NCBI RefSeq assembly: GCF_900120005.1
Contig: NZ_LT635451.1
Location: forward strand, 475,602 to 539,601
Origin: Holdemania sp. Marseille-P2844
Lineage (GTDB): Bacteria > Bacillota_I > Bacilli_A > Erysipelotrichales > Erysipelotrichaceae
Reading direction: 5' to 3'
Length of the DNA stretch: 64,000 nt
Positions 1 through 9,044 of this stretch are shown here, in pieces. A model generated the notes under the pieces. That model saw only the letters and a list, made by a program, of their open reading frames with translations. It ran no database searches and was not told the DNA's origin. Position 1 is the stretch's first letter. The number at the start of each line of letters is the position of its first letter. The position numbers were made by a program, and so were the translations under genes.

Positions 1-38
1 AGAATATTATTATAGAAAGGTCAAGGAGTTAACAGCAT

Positions 39-1133
39 ATGAATCTTAAGATTGTAACATTTCATTTTGCTAATAATTATGGTGCGGTTCTCCAAGCGTA
101 TGCATTACAAGCACATTTGAGTCAGTATGGAAATGTGGAGTTTTTGAATTATGAGCCTGAACATTTAAAAAAGCTGTATTCATTAAATCCTTTTTCCTGT
201 GGAATACACCCGCGTGAAATAATACGAAGGGCTAGAGCCATTCCATATAAAAGAAAACAGTTTGAATTTTTTTCAAATTTCAGAAAAAATGATTTAAAAT
301 GTGCTAATGAGAATACGTCAGATATAGATTTGGCGAAAAATGTCTTAAACCGGGCTGATGCAGTAATTTACGGCAGCGATCAGATTTGGAATCTAGGTAT
401 TACAAATAGCGATAGCATTTATTTTGGAGATTTTGTAGATAAAACTGTAAAAAAAATTGCCTATGCAGCAAGTTTTGGTGCTGATAATGATCTGAATTCT
501 ATAAGCCAGTTTATTAAAAAATATTTGAATGCTTTTGATGCATTATCTGTTAGAGAGCAAAGTGGCGTGAAAATATTAAGTGATAATGGCGTGAGTAACG
601 CAGATGTGGTATGTGATCCGGTCTTTCTGTTAGATAAGGATTGTTGGATAAACATCGCACGGAAACCAGTTGAAAATATACCTGAAAAGTATATTTTGTA
701 TTATGCATTGCGTAAAGACGAAAAATTAATTAGAGCTGCGAAGAAAGTAGGAAAGGATTATGGAATCCCAGTGCTTTCTATCCATCCGAATGGAAATCGC
801 TCTTTTATGATAGAAAATCAATTGTATAAAATTGGTCCGAAAGAATTCGTGTGGCTGATTAACAATGCGGCTTATATTTGTACAAATTCTTTTCATGCTG
901 TTGCATTCTCATCAATCTTTAAGAAAAAAGTTGTGTTTCATGGGTATGAAAATGGCAAAGGTCGTGTCGAATCATTGCTTTCAATTCTGAAATCTCCAGA
1001 GTTCTTCTATAAGGATGAAAAAGGTAACGATATTTTTGATCTGGAAAAAGCTGAGTATAAAGGGCTAAAGGAATTGAAACAGCAGTCCATTAGATATCTG
1101 AAAGATAACATAAAGCCGAAAGAACATGTATAA
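39..1133 (+). CDS. Polysaccharide pyruvyl transferase family protein
   Basis: Probable polysaccharide pyruvyl transferase family protein (364 aa). Characterised members add a pyruvyl ketal from phosphoenolpyruvate to a sugar of a surface polymer. The opening residues FHFANNYGAVLQAYAL (8-23), YGSDQIWN near residue 111, CDPVFLL near 190 and TNSFHAVAFS near 282 are family hallmarks. An AAGGAG site lies about 11 bases before the ATG. It is the first complete gene of a co-directional polysaccharide cluster and is followed 27 bp later by a flippase. In gut Bacillota this family often lies beside F420-hydrogenase-beta-like proteins, as it does here (5227-7226). Its exact acceptor sugar cannot be read from the sequence. 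Confidence 0.85.
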   Translation: MNLKIVTFHFANNYGAVLQAYALQAHLSQYGNVEFLNYEPEHLKKLYSLNPFSCGIHPREIIRRARAIPYKRKQFEFFSNFRKNDLKCANENTSDIDLAKNVLNRADAVIYGSDQIWNLGITNSDSIYFGDFVDKTVKKIAYAASFGADNDLNSISQFIKKYLNAFDALSVREQSGVKILSDNGVSNADVVCDPVFLLDKDCWINIARKPVENIPEKYILYYALRKDEKLIRAAKKVGKDYGIPVLSIHPNGNRSFMIENQLYKIGPKEFVWLINNAAYICTNSFHAVAFSSIFKKKVVFHGYENGKGRVESLLSILKSPEFFYKDEKGNDIFDLEKAEYKGLKELKQQSIRYLKDNIKPKEHV

Positions 1134-1160
1134 AGATTTTTGGAGGACTATAATTAACTA

Positions 1161-2657
1161 ATGCGAGCAAAGAAAAATGCAATAACAGGATTGATGACAC
1201 AATTGATAATCATTGCATTGGGATTAATTGTCCCAAGAATTATGATTACCAATTATGGCTCAGATACAAATGGATTGACAAATACATTAACTCAGATTTT
1301 TAGTTATGTGGCGTTGCTAGAAGCTGGAATAGGGCAATCTACTAAAAATGCATTGTATAAGCCAATCACAGAAAAAGATAAAGACGGAATTTGTAGAATC
1401 CTGTCAGTTTCAAGAAAATATTATTGGAAGATTACGAAATACTATGCCGGAGTTGTGATTCTTATGGCAGCACTACTTCCATTTGTGCTTAAAACAGAAC
1501 TTTCGGCAAAAACTGTTTTTGCTGTAGTTTTTTTTGAGGGTATGTCAGGTGTAATTCGATTTATGTTCACTGAGAACTGGATGCAATTACTAATGGCAGA
1601 AGGAAAAGGCTATGTACAGGCAAATATCACATTGATTACTAAACTGCTTACATATGGTGTTAAAATTGTCTTGGCCTGTATGAAAGTTAATATTGTAGCA
1701 ATTCAGTTTGGATTCTTCTGCGTATCACTGATTCAGTTGGCGATTTATAAATGGTACATTAAAAAAAATTATGGCTGGATAAAGTATGATTTGAAATCGT
1801 ATGAAAACTTTGAATTACCGGATAAAAATGCATATGTCTTAACCGAAATAGCGTGGACTGTTTTTTCATCAACGGATATGATTTTGCTGTCAATACTTTT
1901 TAGCACGGCTTTATCAAGTGTGTATTCTGTTTATAATCTTGTATATTCCAATATTTCAGGTTTAATGAATTCTGTATATACAAGTTTGATATATTTGTTA
2001 GGACAGACATACAGTGAAAGTTTGCGTAAATATGAACAGGTACACGATGAATTCGAATTGATGTTTATGACTGGCGCTGCTATTTTAATGAGTTGCTGTT
2101 CAGTGCTTGGAATTCCATTTGTACGCCTATACACAAAGGGCGTGACAGATACAAATTATATATATATTTATTTACCGATTCTTTTTGGATTGATACAAAT
2201 TCTCTCATGGGATCGATATGTGTCTGGAAACCTAACTGGTATTGCTGGATATGCAAAAATTGTATCTAAAATATCGGTGGCAGAGGCGGTATCAAATATT
2301 GTACTGTCTGTGATATTGGCTCCTAAAATGGGACTTTATGGAATAACTTTAGCAACGGCAATTTCGCTGCTTTTTAAACTTATATATTTAACGTATCTTG
2401 GAAATGTTGTGATTTTAAAGAGATCAATTCGAAAGAGTTGCTTTAAAATTATAGCGTATTTGGCATTGTATTTTTCTATATCTTTTGCTTTTGTGATTAA
2501 ACCATTGGCAATTGAGAGCTTTATACAATTTATATTATACGGAGTGGTTACATTTTTGTTTGTTTCGCTGGCTTATGGTGTGGTGGCTTATTTCCTAGAT
2601 AGGCAGACATTCAAATCACTAATAAAAAGAGTTGGACTAAAAAAGAAAAAATATTAA
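1161..2657 (+). CDS. Oligosaccharide flippase (Wzx/MATE-like)
   Basis: Polytopic membrane protein of 498 aa, the size of Wzx-type flippases that move lipid-linked repeat units across the membrane. Hydrophobic segments run along the whole length, starting with a helix after RAKKNAITGLM and ending in a basic tail (KRVGLKKKKY). The N-terminal stretch PRIMITNYGSDTNGL resembles the conserved loop of the polysaccharide-export family. It follows the pyruvyl transferase gene closely and precedes a glycosyltransferase gene, which fits a role in surface-polymer assembly. Substrate unknown. Confidence 0.85.
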   Translation: MRAKKNAITGLMTQLIIIALGLIVPRIMITNYGSDTNGLTNTLTQIFSYVALLEAGIGQSTKNALYKPITEKDKDGICRILSVSRKYYWKITKYYAGVVILMAALLPFVLKTELSAKTVFAVVFFEGMSGVIRFMFTENWMQLLMAEGKGYVQANITLITKLLTYGVKIVLACMKVNIVAIQFGFFCVSLIQLAIYKWYIKKNYGWIKYDLKSYENFELPDKNAYVLTEIAWTVFSSTDMILLSILFSTALSSVYSVYNLVYSNISGLMNSVYTSLIYLLGQTYSESLRKYEQVHDEFELMFMTGAAILMSCCSVLGIPFVRLYTKGVTDTNYIYIYLPILFGLIQILSWDRYVSGNLTGIAGYAKIVSKISVAEAVSNIVLSVILAPKMGLYGITLATAISLLFKLIYLTYLGNVVILKRSIRKSCFKIIAYLALYFSISFAFVIKPLAIESFIQFILYGVVTFLFVSLAYGVVAYFLDRQTFKSLIKRVGLKKKKY

Positions 2658-2730
2658 ATATTTATGTTATCTATTATTTGAATGAAATGATACGGACTAT
2701 TAGACTTTGCAATGAATAGGAGAAAAGGGT

Positions 2731-3999
2731 ATGTACAATACTAAATATATGGATGAGCAATTTGTTGATGAATTTAAAAGACTGGCTGAAAAACCACATT
2801 TTTTAAATGGAAAGCTAGAAGCAAAAGAATATGTAGATGCGATTGTTTTGCCGTTCCTAAATGGCCGGGGGGGGGGTACTAAATAACCGCGGAGAGTACA
2901 TTGAAGAGTCGGCACTTCATGCTGAGCATATAATGGAGCGCCCATACGAAGTGATGAAAGTGAGTAAAATCAATGAAACAGCGGTTTATTTGGGACTATT
3001 TATAAAACAGTGGGGACATTTCCTTGTCGATTTTGTTCCTCGGCTTTGGCATTTAATTAATAATGATTCGGATTTAAAGTTGGTATATATTTCGATTGGA
3101 AATCAAGAAATTGATGGAGTTTATGCCGAGTTTTTAAATGTATTTGGCATTGATACAAAGAGAGTTATTTGTATTAAATCCCCCACTGAATTTACAAATA
3201 TAATTATTCCACAGACATCATATGAGCGCCCATATCCTTATTATGCCGAATATAAAAGTATCTTTGATTATATGAATTCAAAGATTGAGAAATTAAATTT
3301 GTCATATCAGCGGTATGAAAAAATTTATTGGACAAGAACGAAATTGAAAAAGGCTAGGAAGACAGAAACGGGAGAAAAAGTAATAGAAGAACTGTTTGAA
3401 GCAAATGGATATAAGGTACTTTCACCAGAGAAGTTATCTTTAAAGGAACAGCTTTTTTACTTTAGCACATGTAAAAAAATGGCGGGAATATCGGGCACTA
3501 TACCACTAACCTCTTGTTTTCAGACAGTAATACAGAATTCGTGATTTTGAATAGGACCTATAGAATTAATGTTAACCAGTTTCCGATAAATGAATTATCA
3601 GGAGCAAAAGTGATTTATATCGATTGCCACGCTTCGTTCTTTCCTAATTCCGCAGATAAGGGTCCCTATTGGATGGTGTTTAATGAACATCTTAGAGAAT
3701 TTGCTGAGGATATGAATTTTACTGTGCCTAAATCTGTTAGTAAAACCGAAGGGCATATAAGACTCCATGATCTTATAAAGTACATTGTTGTTTATTTTAA
3801 TACCTATACAGGGAAAGAACTCTGCAAAACCGATGCAGGTATGGCGGGGGAAATTTCTGGTATATCAAGACCGAGCATAGAAGGAACAGAACCTCACGAA
3901 TTGTATTATTATTATAGAAAGCAATTTGGAGAGGTGATTAGCTTAGTGGTTATAAAGCAACATCTTAAAAAAGCGATAAAGAAATTACTTGGAAAATAA
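2731..3999 (+). pseudogene. GT61-like glycosyltransferase, two frameshifts
   Basis: Glycosyltransferase family 61 (DUF563)-like gene broken into three frames. The ATG at 2731 has a good site (AGGAG). Frame 1 runs to a stop at 2884-2886 directly after a G10 tract (2867-2876). The rest, with GHFLVDFVPRLWHL typical of the family, is in frame 2 from about 2861 to 3544. A second lesion near 3505-3515 moves the reading back to frame 1 (3514-3999): CCACTAACCTC where CCACATAACCTC would give the conserved SGT.PHNLLFS. Nine G's would mend the first break; one inserted base would mend the second. With the present sequence only a 51-residue peptide is made from 2731. It could be a phase-variable gene with an additional mutation, a plain pseudogene, or in part sequencing error. 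Confidence 0.8.
2867..2876 (+). repeat. G10 homopolymer in glycosyltransferase gene
   Basis: Ten consecutive G's inside the GT61-like coding region at the codons for a glycine run. Changing the length to nine would open the frame into the main catalytic part. Tracts of this length are prone to polymerase slippage. Confidence 0.95.
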
Positions 4000-4196
4000 G
4001 TTCCTAGTTTTAATGTGAATATGTTTGGGCTTAAACTGTGTGATACATATTACACGGTGGTGGCTCAAGTTGCGCACCTCTATGTGCTGGGCAGTAGGTA
4101 AATTCTTTGAATGGTTAAGATGTAGTTCGATACGAATATGATGCAAATAATGATACATGAGAGAGTTGACGAGTGGTTTAAGAAAGGGATAAAATC

Positions 4197-5207
4197 TTGA
4201 GAGCAGAGCAGAGCAGAGCAGAGCAGAGCAGAGCAGATAATATTGACATTTTGAAAGTAATATGCGCTTTCCTAATTGTTTGTATTCATGTTCCGTTTCC
4301 GGGAAGAGTCGGTGCATATTTTACGTCACTGACCAGAATAGCAGTTCCTATTTTCTTTATGATTACAGGATACTTTTATTCAGATACCGTTGCAAGGCAT
4401 AAGGAGAAGCAACAAATCAAGAAGATATTCTGCTTGGTTGTAGAGGCGAATATACTTTTCTTTGTTTGGAATATTGCTCTCGATATTCTCAGAAGAGACA
4501 GCATAGTAACCTATGTTCGGTCGATTTTTACTGGTAGGAACATACTTGAGTTTTTAGTTTTGAATGAATCACCGTTGGCAGGACATCTTTGGTATTTAGG
4601 AGCAATCCTTTATGTGTTGGTGATTGTTTTGTTGATGGATAAGTTCAACTGCCGAAAGATTCTGTACTATTTGACTCCGGTTCTGCTCATTGTAGACTTG
4701 ATGTTTGGAAAGTATTCGCTGCTCATTTTCCATCGGGAGTTTCTGTACATTTTGGTTAGAAATTTCCTTTGTGTAGGAATACCGTATTTCTGTATTGGAA
4801 ATCTCATCAGAGAAAAACAGTGTTCTGAAAAATGGAATGGGGAAACACTTCGGTTATTGATTTTTGTGTTTGCGATAACCAGCCTTGCAGAAAGATTTGT
4901 TTTGGAAAACGCTGGATTGAACGCAACAAGAGATCATTATATCAGCACGACTTTTTTAGCAATCTGTCTCTTTGTATATACTCTCAAGAGTAATTGGCAT
5001 AATAAGGAATTGGCTGTGATTGGAAGAAAGTATTCCACATGGCTTTACATTATACATCCGATTTTTATTACGGTCTTTGCAATGATAACAGGTAAACTTG
5101 GGATAAAATCAATTTACAAATATGTTGCACCGATTGTGGTTTATTTTGCAACGCTTATATTCCTTATCGTTCTGCAGAAGTTTAAGATCGCAATTAGAAG
5201 AAAATAA
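4197..5207 (+). CDS. Membrane acyltransferase (acyltransferase 3 family)
   Basis: Multi-pass acyltransferase-3 family protein (about 336 aa), a family that O-acetylates or otherwise acylates surface sugars. After an N-terminal repeat-encoded stretch the recognisable protein begins at NIDILKVICAFLIVCIHV, with the family's histidine (CIHVPF), then IAVPIFFMITGYF and LAGHLWYLGAILYV, and about ten hydrophobic segments. The only start in this frame is TTG at 4197, because a stop lies at 4179; an AAAGGGA site is about 8 bases upstream. The residues after the start are AEQSR repeats encoded by (GAGCA)7. A 16-codon open frame (4150-4200) ends just over the TTG. The repeat number decides whether the frame is open. 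Confidence 0.85.
   Translation: MRAEQSRAEQSRADNIDILKVICAFLIVCIHVPFPGRVGAYFTSLTRIAVPIFFMITGYFYSDTVARHKEKQQIKKIFCLVVEANILFFVWNIALDILRRDSIVTYVRSIFTGRNILEFLVLNESPLAGHLWYLGAILYVLVIVLLMDKFNCRKILYYLTPVLLIVDLMFGKYSLLIFHREFLYILVRNFLCVGIPYFCIGNLIREKQCSEKWNGETLRLLIFVFAITSLAERFVLENAGLNATRDHYISTTFLAICLFVYTLKSNWHNKELAVIGRKYSTWLYIIHPIFITVFAMITGKLGIKSIYKYVAPIVVYFATLIFLIVLQKFKIAIRRK
4201..4235 (+). repeat. (GAGCA)7 pentanucleotide tandem repeat
   Basis: Seven perfect copies of GAGCA start four bases into the acyltransferase coding sequence. I worked out the frames: seven units leave GAT AAT ATT open; six units give TAA at once; eight units reach TGA after a few codons. Only 4, 7, 10 and so on units give the full protein. 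Confidence 0.97.
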
Positions 5208-5226
5208 TACGTAGGAGGAACAGCTT

Positions 5227-6234
5227 ATGGTAGATTTGATAGATACAATAGTATATGCAGGAAGGTTAAAAGACGAATCTGCCATGAGGAGCAGTTCTTC
5301 TGGTGGCGCATTTACTGCACTTTCTGACTTCTTTCTGGAAAATGGTAACGCTATGGTGGCAGCAATCTATAATTACGAGAACCACACTGCAGAATTCCAG
5401 ATGATTCTGAATAAGAATCAGCGTGAAAGAGCAAAAGGTTCAAAATATATGCAAAGCAAGCCCGGTGATATTTATCGGGAAGCTTACAATTGGCTGATGG
5501 AGAACCCAGAAAAAGAGTTGCTCTTTGTTGGTATGGGGTGCCAGTCTGATGGATTTCGGAAGTTCAGCGAAATAAAAGGAATTCGTGATCGAGTGTACAT
5601 CGTAGATATTATCTGTCATGGCTCACCAAATCCAATGCTGTGGAGAGAATATGCAGAGTCGATTCAGGAGAAGGACGGAGAAATAACATACCTCACTTTC
5701 AAAGATAAGCGCAACGGTTGGAAATCTCCAACAGCTTATGTGAAAGTCAATGGAGCAGAGAAGTCGATTAAAGATTATGTGAAAGTGTTTTATAATCGGT
5801 GTGCATTGCGGCCGTCCTGTTATGAATGTCCTTATGCTACCACAGAAAGAAAAACAGATATAACCATTGGCGATTTCTGGCATATTGAGGAGACGATTCC
5901 AGACTTCTATAACCCTAACGGCAATTCGTTATTCTTGATTCATACAAATCGAGGTGAAGAGCTGTTTGTAAAGATTCAGGGAGACTTGGATTGTAGATTG
6001 AGTAATACAACACAATGTTGGCAGGCGAACCTTGAAGCACCGACCAAGAAGTCTGAGCAAAGAGAAGAGTTTTGGAACGATTATCAAAGGAAAGGAATTG
6101 ATTTCGTCATGAAGAAATATGGAACAGTTCCAATGAAAACAAAAGTAAAGAATAAACTCCTCAAAATTTTGAGGGGGGGGTACACAGAAAGTAGTACCTG
6201 TTATGCTGATTACTCCGAAAGGAGGGCAGCGTAA
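5227..6234 (+). CDS. F420 hydrogenase/dehydrogenase beta-subunit-like protein
   Basis: 335-aa protein of the coenzyme F420 hydrogenase/dehydrogenase beta subunit family (N- and C-terminal parts). Visible marks are SSSSGGAFTALSDFFL (18-33), GMGCQSDG, CHGSPNPMLW, RPSCYECPYATTERKTDITIGDFWHI with cysteines likely to bind Fe-S or flavin-linked centres. Family members in polysaccharide clusters usually carry an N-terminal ferredoxin domain; here that part is missing and a separate ferredoxin is encoded at 7198-7392. The end of the gene contains a G8 tract (6173-6180). The stop overlaps the ATG of the next paralogue. The substrate is unknown; a redox step on a sugar or its pyruvyl group is only a guess. 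Confidence 0.8.
   Translation: MVDLIDTIVYAGRLKDESAMRSSSSGGAFTALSDFFLENGNAMVAAIYNYENHTAEFQMILNKNQRERAKGSKYMQSKPGDIYREAYNWLMENPEKELLFVGMGCQSDGFRKFSEIKGIRDRVYIVDIICHGSPNPMLWREYAESIQEKDGEITYLTFKDKRNGWKSPTAYVKVNGAEKSIKDYVKVFYNRCALRPSCYECPYATTERKTDITIGDFWHIEETIPDFYNPNGNSLFLIHTNRGEELFVKIQGDLDCRLSNTTQCWQANLEAPTKKSEQREEFWNDYQRKGIDFVMKKYGTVPMKTKVKNKLLKILRGGYTESSTCYADYSERRAA
6173..6180 (+). repeat. G8 homopolymer near end of F420-beta-like gene
   Basis: Eight G's encode part of LRGGY about 18 codons before the stop. One extra G gives a stop at 6192-6194; one fewer G gives an alternative tail running to about 6252. Only the C-terminal tail would vary. Confidence 0.95.
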
Positions 6235-7226
6235 TGAACTGGAAGCAGCCTAAAGTGTATGCAGTAAAACATAAAGACGAAGCAACAAGAGCGGCTTCCA
6301 GATCCGGCGGTATTTTTACAGCTCTGTCGGATCAAGTATTATCCAATTGCGGAGTGATTTACGGATGTGTTTTGATGGATGATTTTAACGCTGTACATAT
6401 TCGTGCTGATAATGAAGAAGATCGCAATCGAATGCGTGGCTCAAAATATATCCAAAGTAAACTAGGTGATACATTTAAAAGTGTCAAGGCAGATCTCGAT
6501 GCTCAGAAGAGTGTACTTTTTTCTGGAACTTCCTGTCAGGTGGAAGGATTGAAAAAATATCTTGGAAAAGAATATGATAACCTTTTCTGTGTGGACATTG
6601 TTTGCCACGGAGTACCAAGCCAAAAGGTTTGGAACGCATATCTGCGCTGGCAAGAGCAGAAAAATCATTCTAAAATTGCAAGCGTAGACTTTCGTAATAA
6701 AAAAGATTTTGGATGGCATGACCATGTGGAAACGCTTCATTTTGAAAATGGAAAGTTTACAAGCAGCCGGGTATTCAAAGAGCTCTTCTATGGACATACA
6801 GTATTACGGCCAAGTTGCTATGAATGCCCTTATAAGTCTGTAATACATCCAGGAGATATTACAATTGCAGATTACTGGGGTATCGAGAAAGCCGCACCAG
6901 AGTTTGATGATAACAAGGGCGTTTCATTGGTGCTAATAAATAATGAGGCTGGAGAAAAAATCTTTGAAAAAATAAAGGAGAGACTGATTTGGAAGCAGAC
7001 AAAGCTAGAGGATAGTATGCAGCCGCCTCTTAAAGCTCCATTTCCAAAACCGGAAAATAGAAATCAATTTTGGATTGACTTTGAAAACAAGTCATTTGAG
7101 TATGTTGCCAAGAAATACGGTGGCATTGGATTCAAGAATGATGTTAAATCATTCTTGAGAAAGATTAAGAGAAAAATCAAGAAGTTGGTGGTAAAAGGTG
7201 GAAAAAGATATTCCTGTATTGTATAA
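6234..7226 (+). CDS. F420 hydrogenase/dehydrogenase beta-subunit-like protein, second copy
   Basis: 330-aa paralogue of the preceding protein, with SRSGGIFTALSDQVL, GTSCQVEGLKKYL, CHGVPSQKVWNAYL and RPSCYECPYKSVIHPGDITIADYWGI in the same order. Its ATG overlaps the previous stop, so the two are probably translationally coupled. Its own 3' end overlaps the ferredoxin gene by 29 bp. The paired arrangement suggests a two-subunit enzyme or two consecutive steps that share one ferredoxin. Confidence 0.8.
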   Translation: MNWKQPKVYAVKHKDEATRAASRSGGIFTALSDQVLSNCGVIYGCVLMDDFNAVHIRADNEEDRNRMRGSKYIQSKLGDTFKSVKADLDAQKSVLFSGTSCQVEGLKKYLGKEYDNLFCVDIVCHGVPSQKVWNAYLRWQEQKNHSKIASVDFRNKKDFGWHDHVETLHFENGKFTSSRVFKELFYGHTVLRPSCYECPYKSVIHPGDITIADYWGIEKAAPEFDDNKGVSLVLINNEAGEKIFEKIKERLIWKQTKLEDSMQPPLKAPFPKPENRNQFWIDFENKSFEYVAKKYGGIGFKNDVKSFLRKIKRKIKKLVVKGGKRYSCIV

Positions 7227-7392
7227 AAGAATAGAAGAATGCTGCGGATGCACCGCCTGCGTTGCCATCTGTCCTAAAGAGGCGATAAGTATGGTGGAAG
7301 ATGAAGAGGGATTTGAGTATCCGCAGATTGATGAAAAAAAATGTATTCGTTGCTATAAATGTTTGAAAGTGTGTCCTTTTAAAACTGAGTGA
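7198..7392 (+). CDS. 2[4Fe-4S] ferredoxin
   Basis: 64-aa ferredoxin with two full cluster motifs, CGCTACVAICP (about 16-26) and CIRCYKCLKVCP (about 50-61). The start is GTG at 7198 inside the end of the previous gene, so expression depends on coupling. In related clusters this domain is usually fused in front of the F420-beta-like protein; here it is encoded last and on its own. It is the likely electron donor or acceptor for the two upstream proteins. Confidence 0.85.
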   Translation: MEKDIPVLYKRIEECCGCTACVAICPKEAISMVEDEEGFEYPQIDEKKCIRCYKCLKVCPFKTE

Positions 7393-7439
7393 AGGTTGGA
7401 AACTAGATAGGTTGAAATCTTGTTAAGGAAGCTGGGTAA

Positions 7440-7967
7440 ATGATAGAGCTTATTTTGCATGATATCTACGATACATTTTCCTATGTGAAATATGGTATAG
7501 CTGCAGCGGTTTGTGTTGCTTTGGCTTTAACGGTATTATACCGCAGGCGAATCTGGGATGATGGTGGGAAACAGAAAGAGTTTGTTTCGCTGGTCTGTAA
7601 AAGTATGTTCCTGGCCTTTTACGGCACGGTTTTGCTCCAGGTAACACTGCTGTCGCGGGAGCCGGGAAGCAGGATTGCTGCTGAACTGATTCCCTTTAGC
7701 ACCTGGGGAACAACAGCGCAGAGCAGGGCATATGAGATTAAGAATATGATTATTTTTCTGCCTGTAGGGGTGTTTCTGCCGTTGGTGTATAGAAGGCTGC
7801 GCAGGTTGCGCACGGTTACTTTGGCGCTGACTGGACTCAGCGTCGGCATTGAACTTGTACAGTTTGTGACGCAGCGAGGATATTTGTAGACGGATGATGT
7901 GATCATGAATGTACCGGGCGGCTTGATCGGATATGGCCTATGGCGACTGGTATTCGAGAGGAGATAA
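7440..7967 (+). pseudogene. VanZ-like membrane protein with internal TAG
   Basis: VanZ-like family gene. The main frame encodes 149 aa with several hydrophobic segments, ELIPFSTWG, EIKNMIIFLPVGVFLPLV and GIELVQFVTQRGYL, the family core. A TAG at 7887-7889 interrupts it exactly before TDDVIMNVPGGLIGYGLW, which is the conserved end of the family, and the frame then runs on to TAA at 7965-7967. A single-base change (for example GAG to TAG) explains it. A second decayed copy lies at about 14140-14474. VanZ-like proteins of unknown role are common; glycopeptide resistance should not be inferred. Confidence 0.8.
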
Positions 7968-7974
7968 AAATAAT

Positions 7975-8942
7975 ATGAAAAACACTACATTACTGTTTAT
8001 GGCAGCTGGTATCGGCTCCCGCTTCGGCGGTGGAATCAAGCAGCTGGAGCCGGTGGGCTTACATGATGAGATCATCATGGACTATTCTTCCATGATGCCA
8101 TCGAAGCCGGATTTAACAAGATCATTTTCATTATCCGGAAGGATATTGAGGCGGATTTTAAGGAGCGAATCGGAAATCGCGTGGAGGGATTGTGTGAGAG
8201 ACTTGGTGTGGAAGTCGCTTATACATTCCAGGAACTGCATAACGTTCCGGGTGAAGATCTCACAGGTGGTGTGAAAGTGCCGGCAGGCCGTACAAAGCCT
8301 TGGGGAACCGGTCAGGCTGTACTGGCGGCCAAAGCGTTGATTCATGAGCCGGTTGCGGTGATCAATGCAGATGATTACTACGGCAAAGAGGCATTCCGTC
8401 AGCTTCACGACTGGCTGGTTTTGTAGCATGAGGACAATGCGATTGCGATGGCAGGATTTATTCTGAAGAATACCTTATCGGACAATGGCGGCGTGACCAG
8501 AGGTGTGTGTAAGGTCGCGGAGGGACACACGCATATTACCGATGTGATTGAGACCAGCAATATTGTGAAAACGGTTGATGAGCATGGGAAAATTGGTGCG
8601 GAAGCAGATGGAGCGGAGATTGCACCCAATTCTTATGTTTCGATGAATTTCTGGGGCTTTCCGGCGAAGGAAGGCTGCGCTCCGGCGTATTTGACGGTTC
8701 TAGAGCAGGGATTTGTGGAATTCTTAAAAGATACCGTTCCATCCAATCCACTGAAAGCTGAGTATTTATTACCGGTACATATCGGTGGATTGTTGAGGGA
8801 AGGAAAGTGTACGGTGAAGGCGCTGGAGAGGGACTCCTGGTTCGGCGTTACCTACAAGGAGGACAAGGCGGCTGTGGTAGAGAGCTTTAAGAAGCTGATT
8901 GCAGATGGCGTGTATAAGGAAGAATTATATTCAGACTTATAA
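7975..8942 (+). pseudogene. Sugar nucleotidyltransferase-like gene, frameshift and stop
   Basis: NTP-transferase family gene. The ATG at 7975 opens with LLFMAAGIGSRFGGGIKQLEPVG, the nucleotide-binding start of the family. Near 8085-8091 one base appears lost (TCTTCCATGATG where TCT-NTC-CATGATG would keep DYS.HDAIEAGFNK). The frame then continues as RKDIEADFKERIGNR, WGTGQAVLAA and NADDYYGKEAF, meets TAG at 8424-8426, and resumes in the same frame with EDNAIAMAGFILKNTLSDNGG up to 8942. Two independent lesions make a functional product unlikely. It follows the broken vanZ-like gene directly. Confidence 0.85.
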
Positions 8943-9044
8943 GAATTTCCAGATGTCACTGTAATCAATGTGCGCAGACGATCGTCAGATGGAGGTCAAA
9001 TAATAATGACAAATGATGTCGGGTAAACACAGGAGGTGATAGTC

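Noticed and set aside
4150..4200. 16-codon frame before the pentanucleotide repeat as the true start of the acyltransferase
   Set aside because: It ends in TGA at 4198-4200 before the repeat, so no repeat number can join it to the acyltransferase frame.
7887..8426. Possible amber (TAG) recoding, because both the vanZ-like and nucleotidyltransferase genes are interrupted by TAG
   Set aside because: Intact genes of the window end with TAG (gcvH at 33903-33905, first permease at 21150-21152, hsdR at 57164-57166), and the nucleotidyltransferase also has a frameshift, so plain decay explains both.
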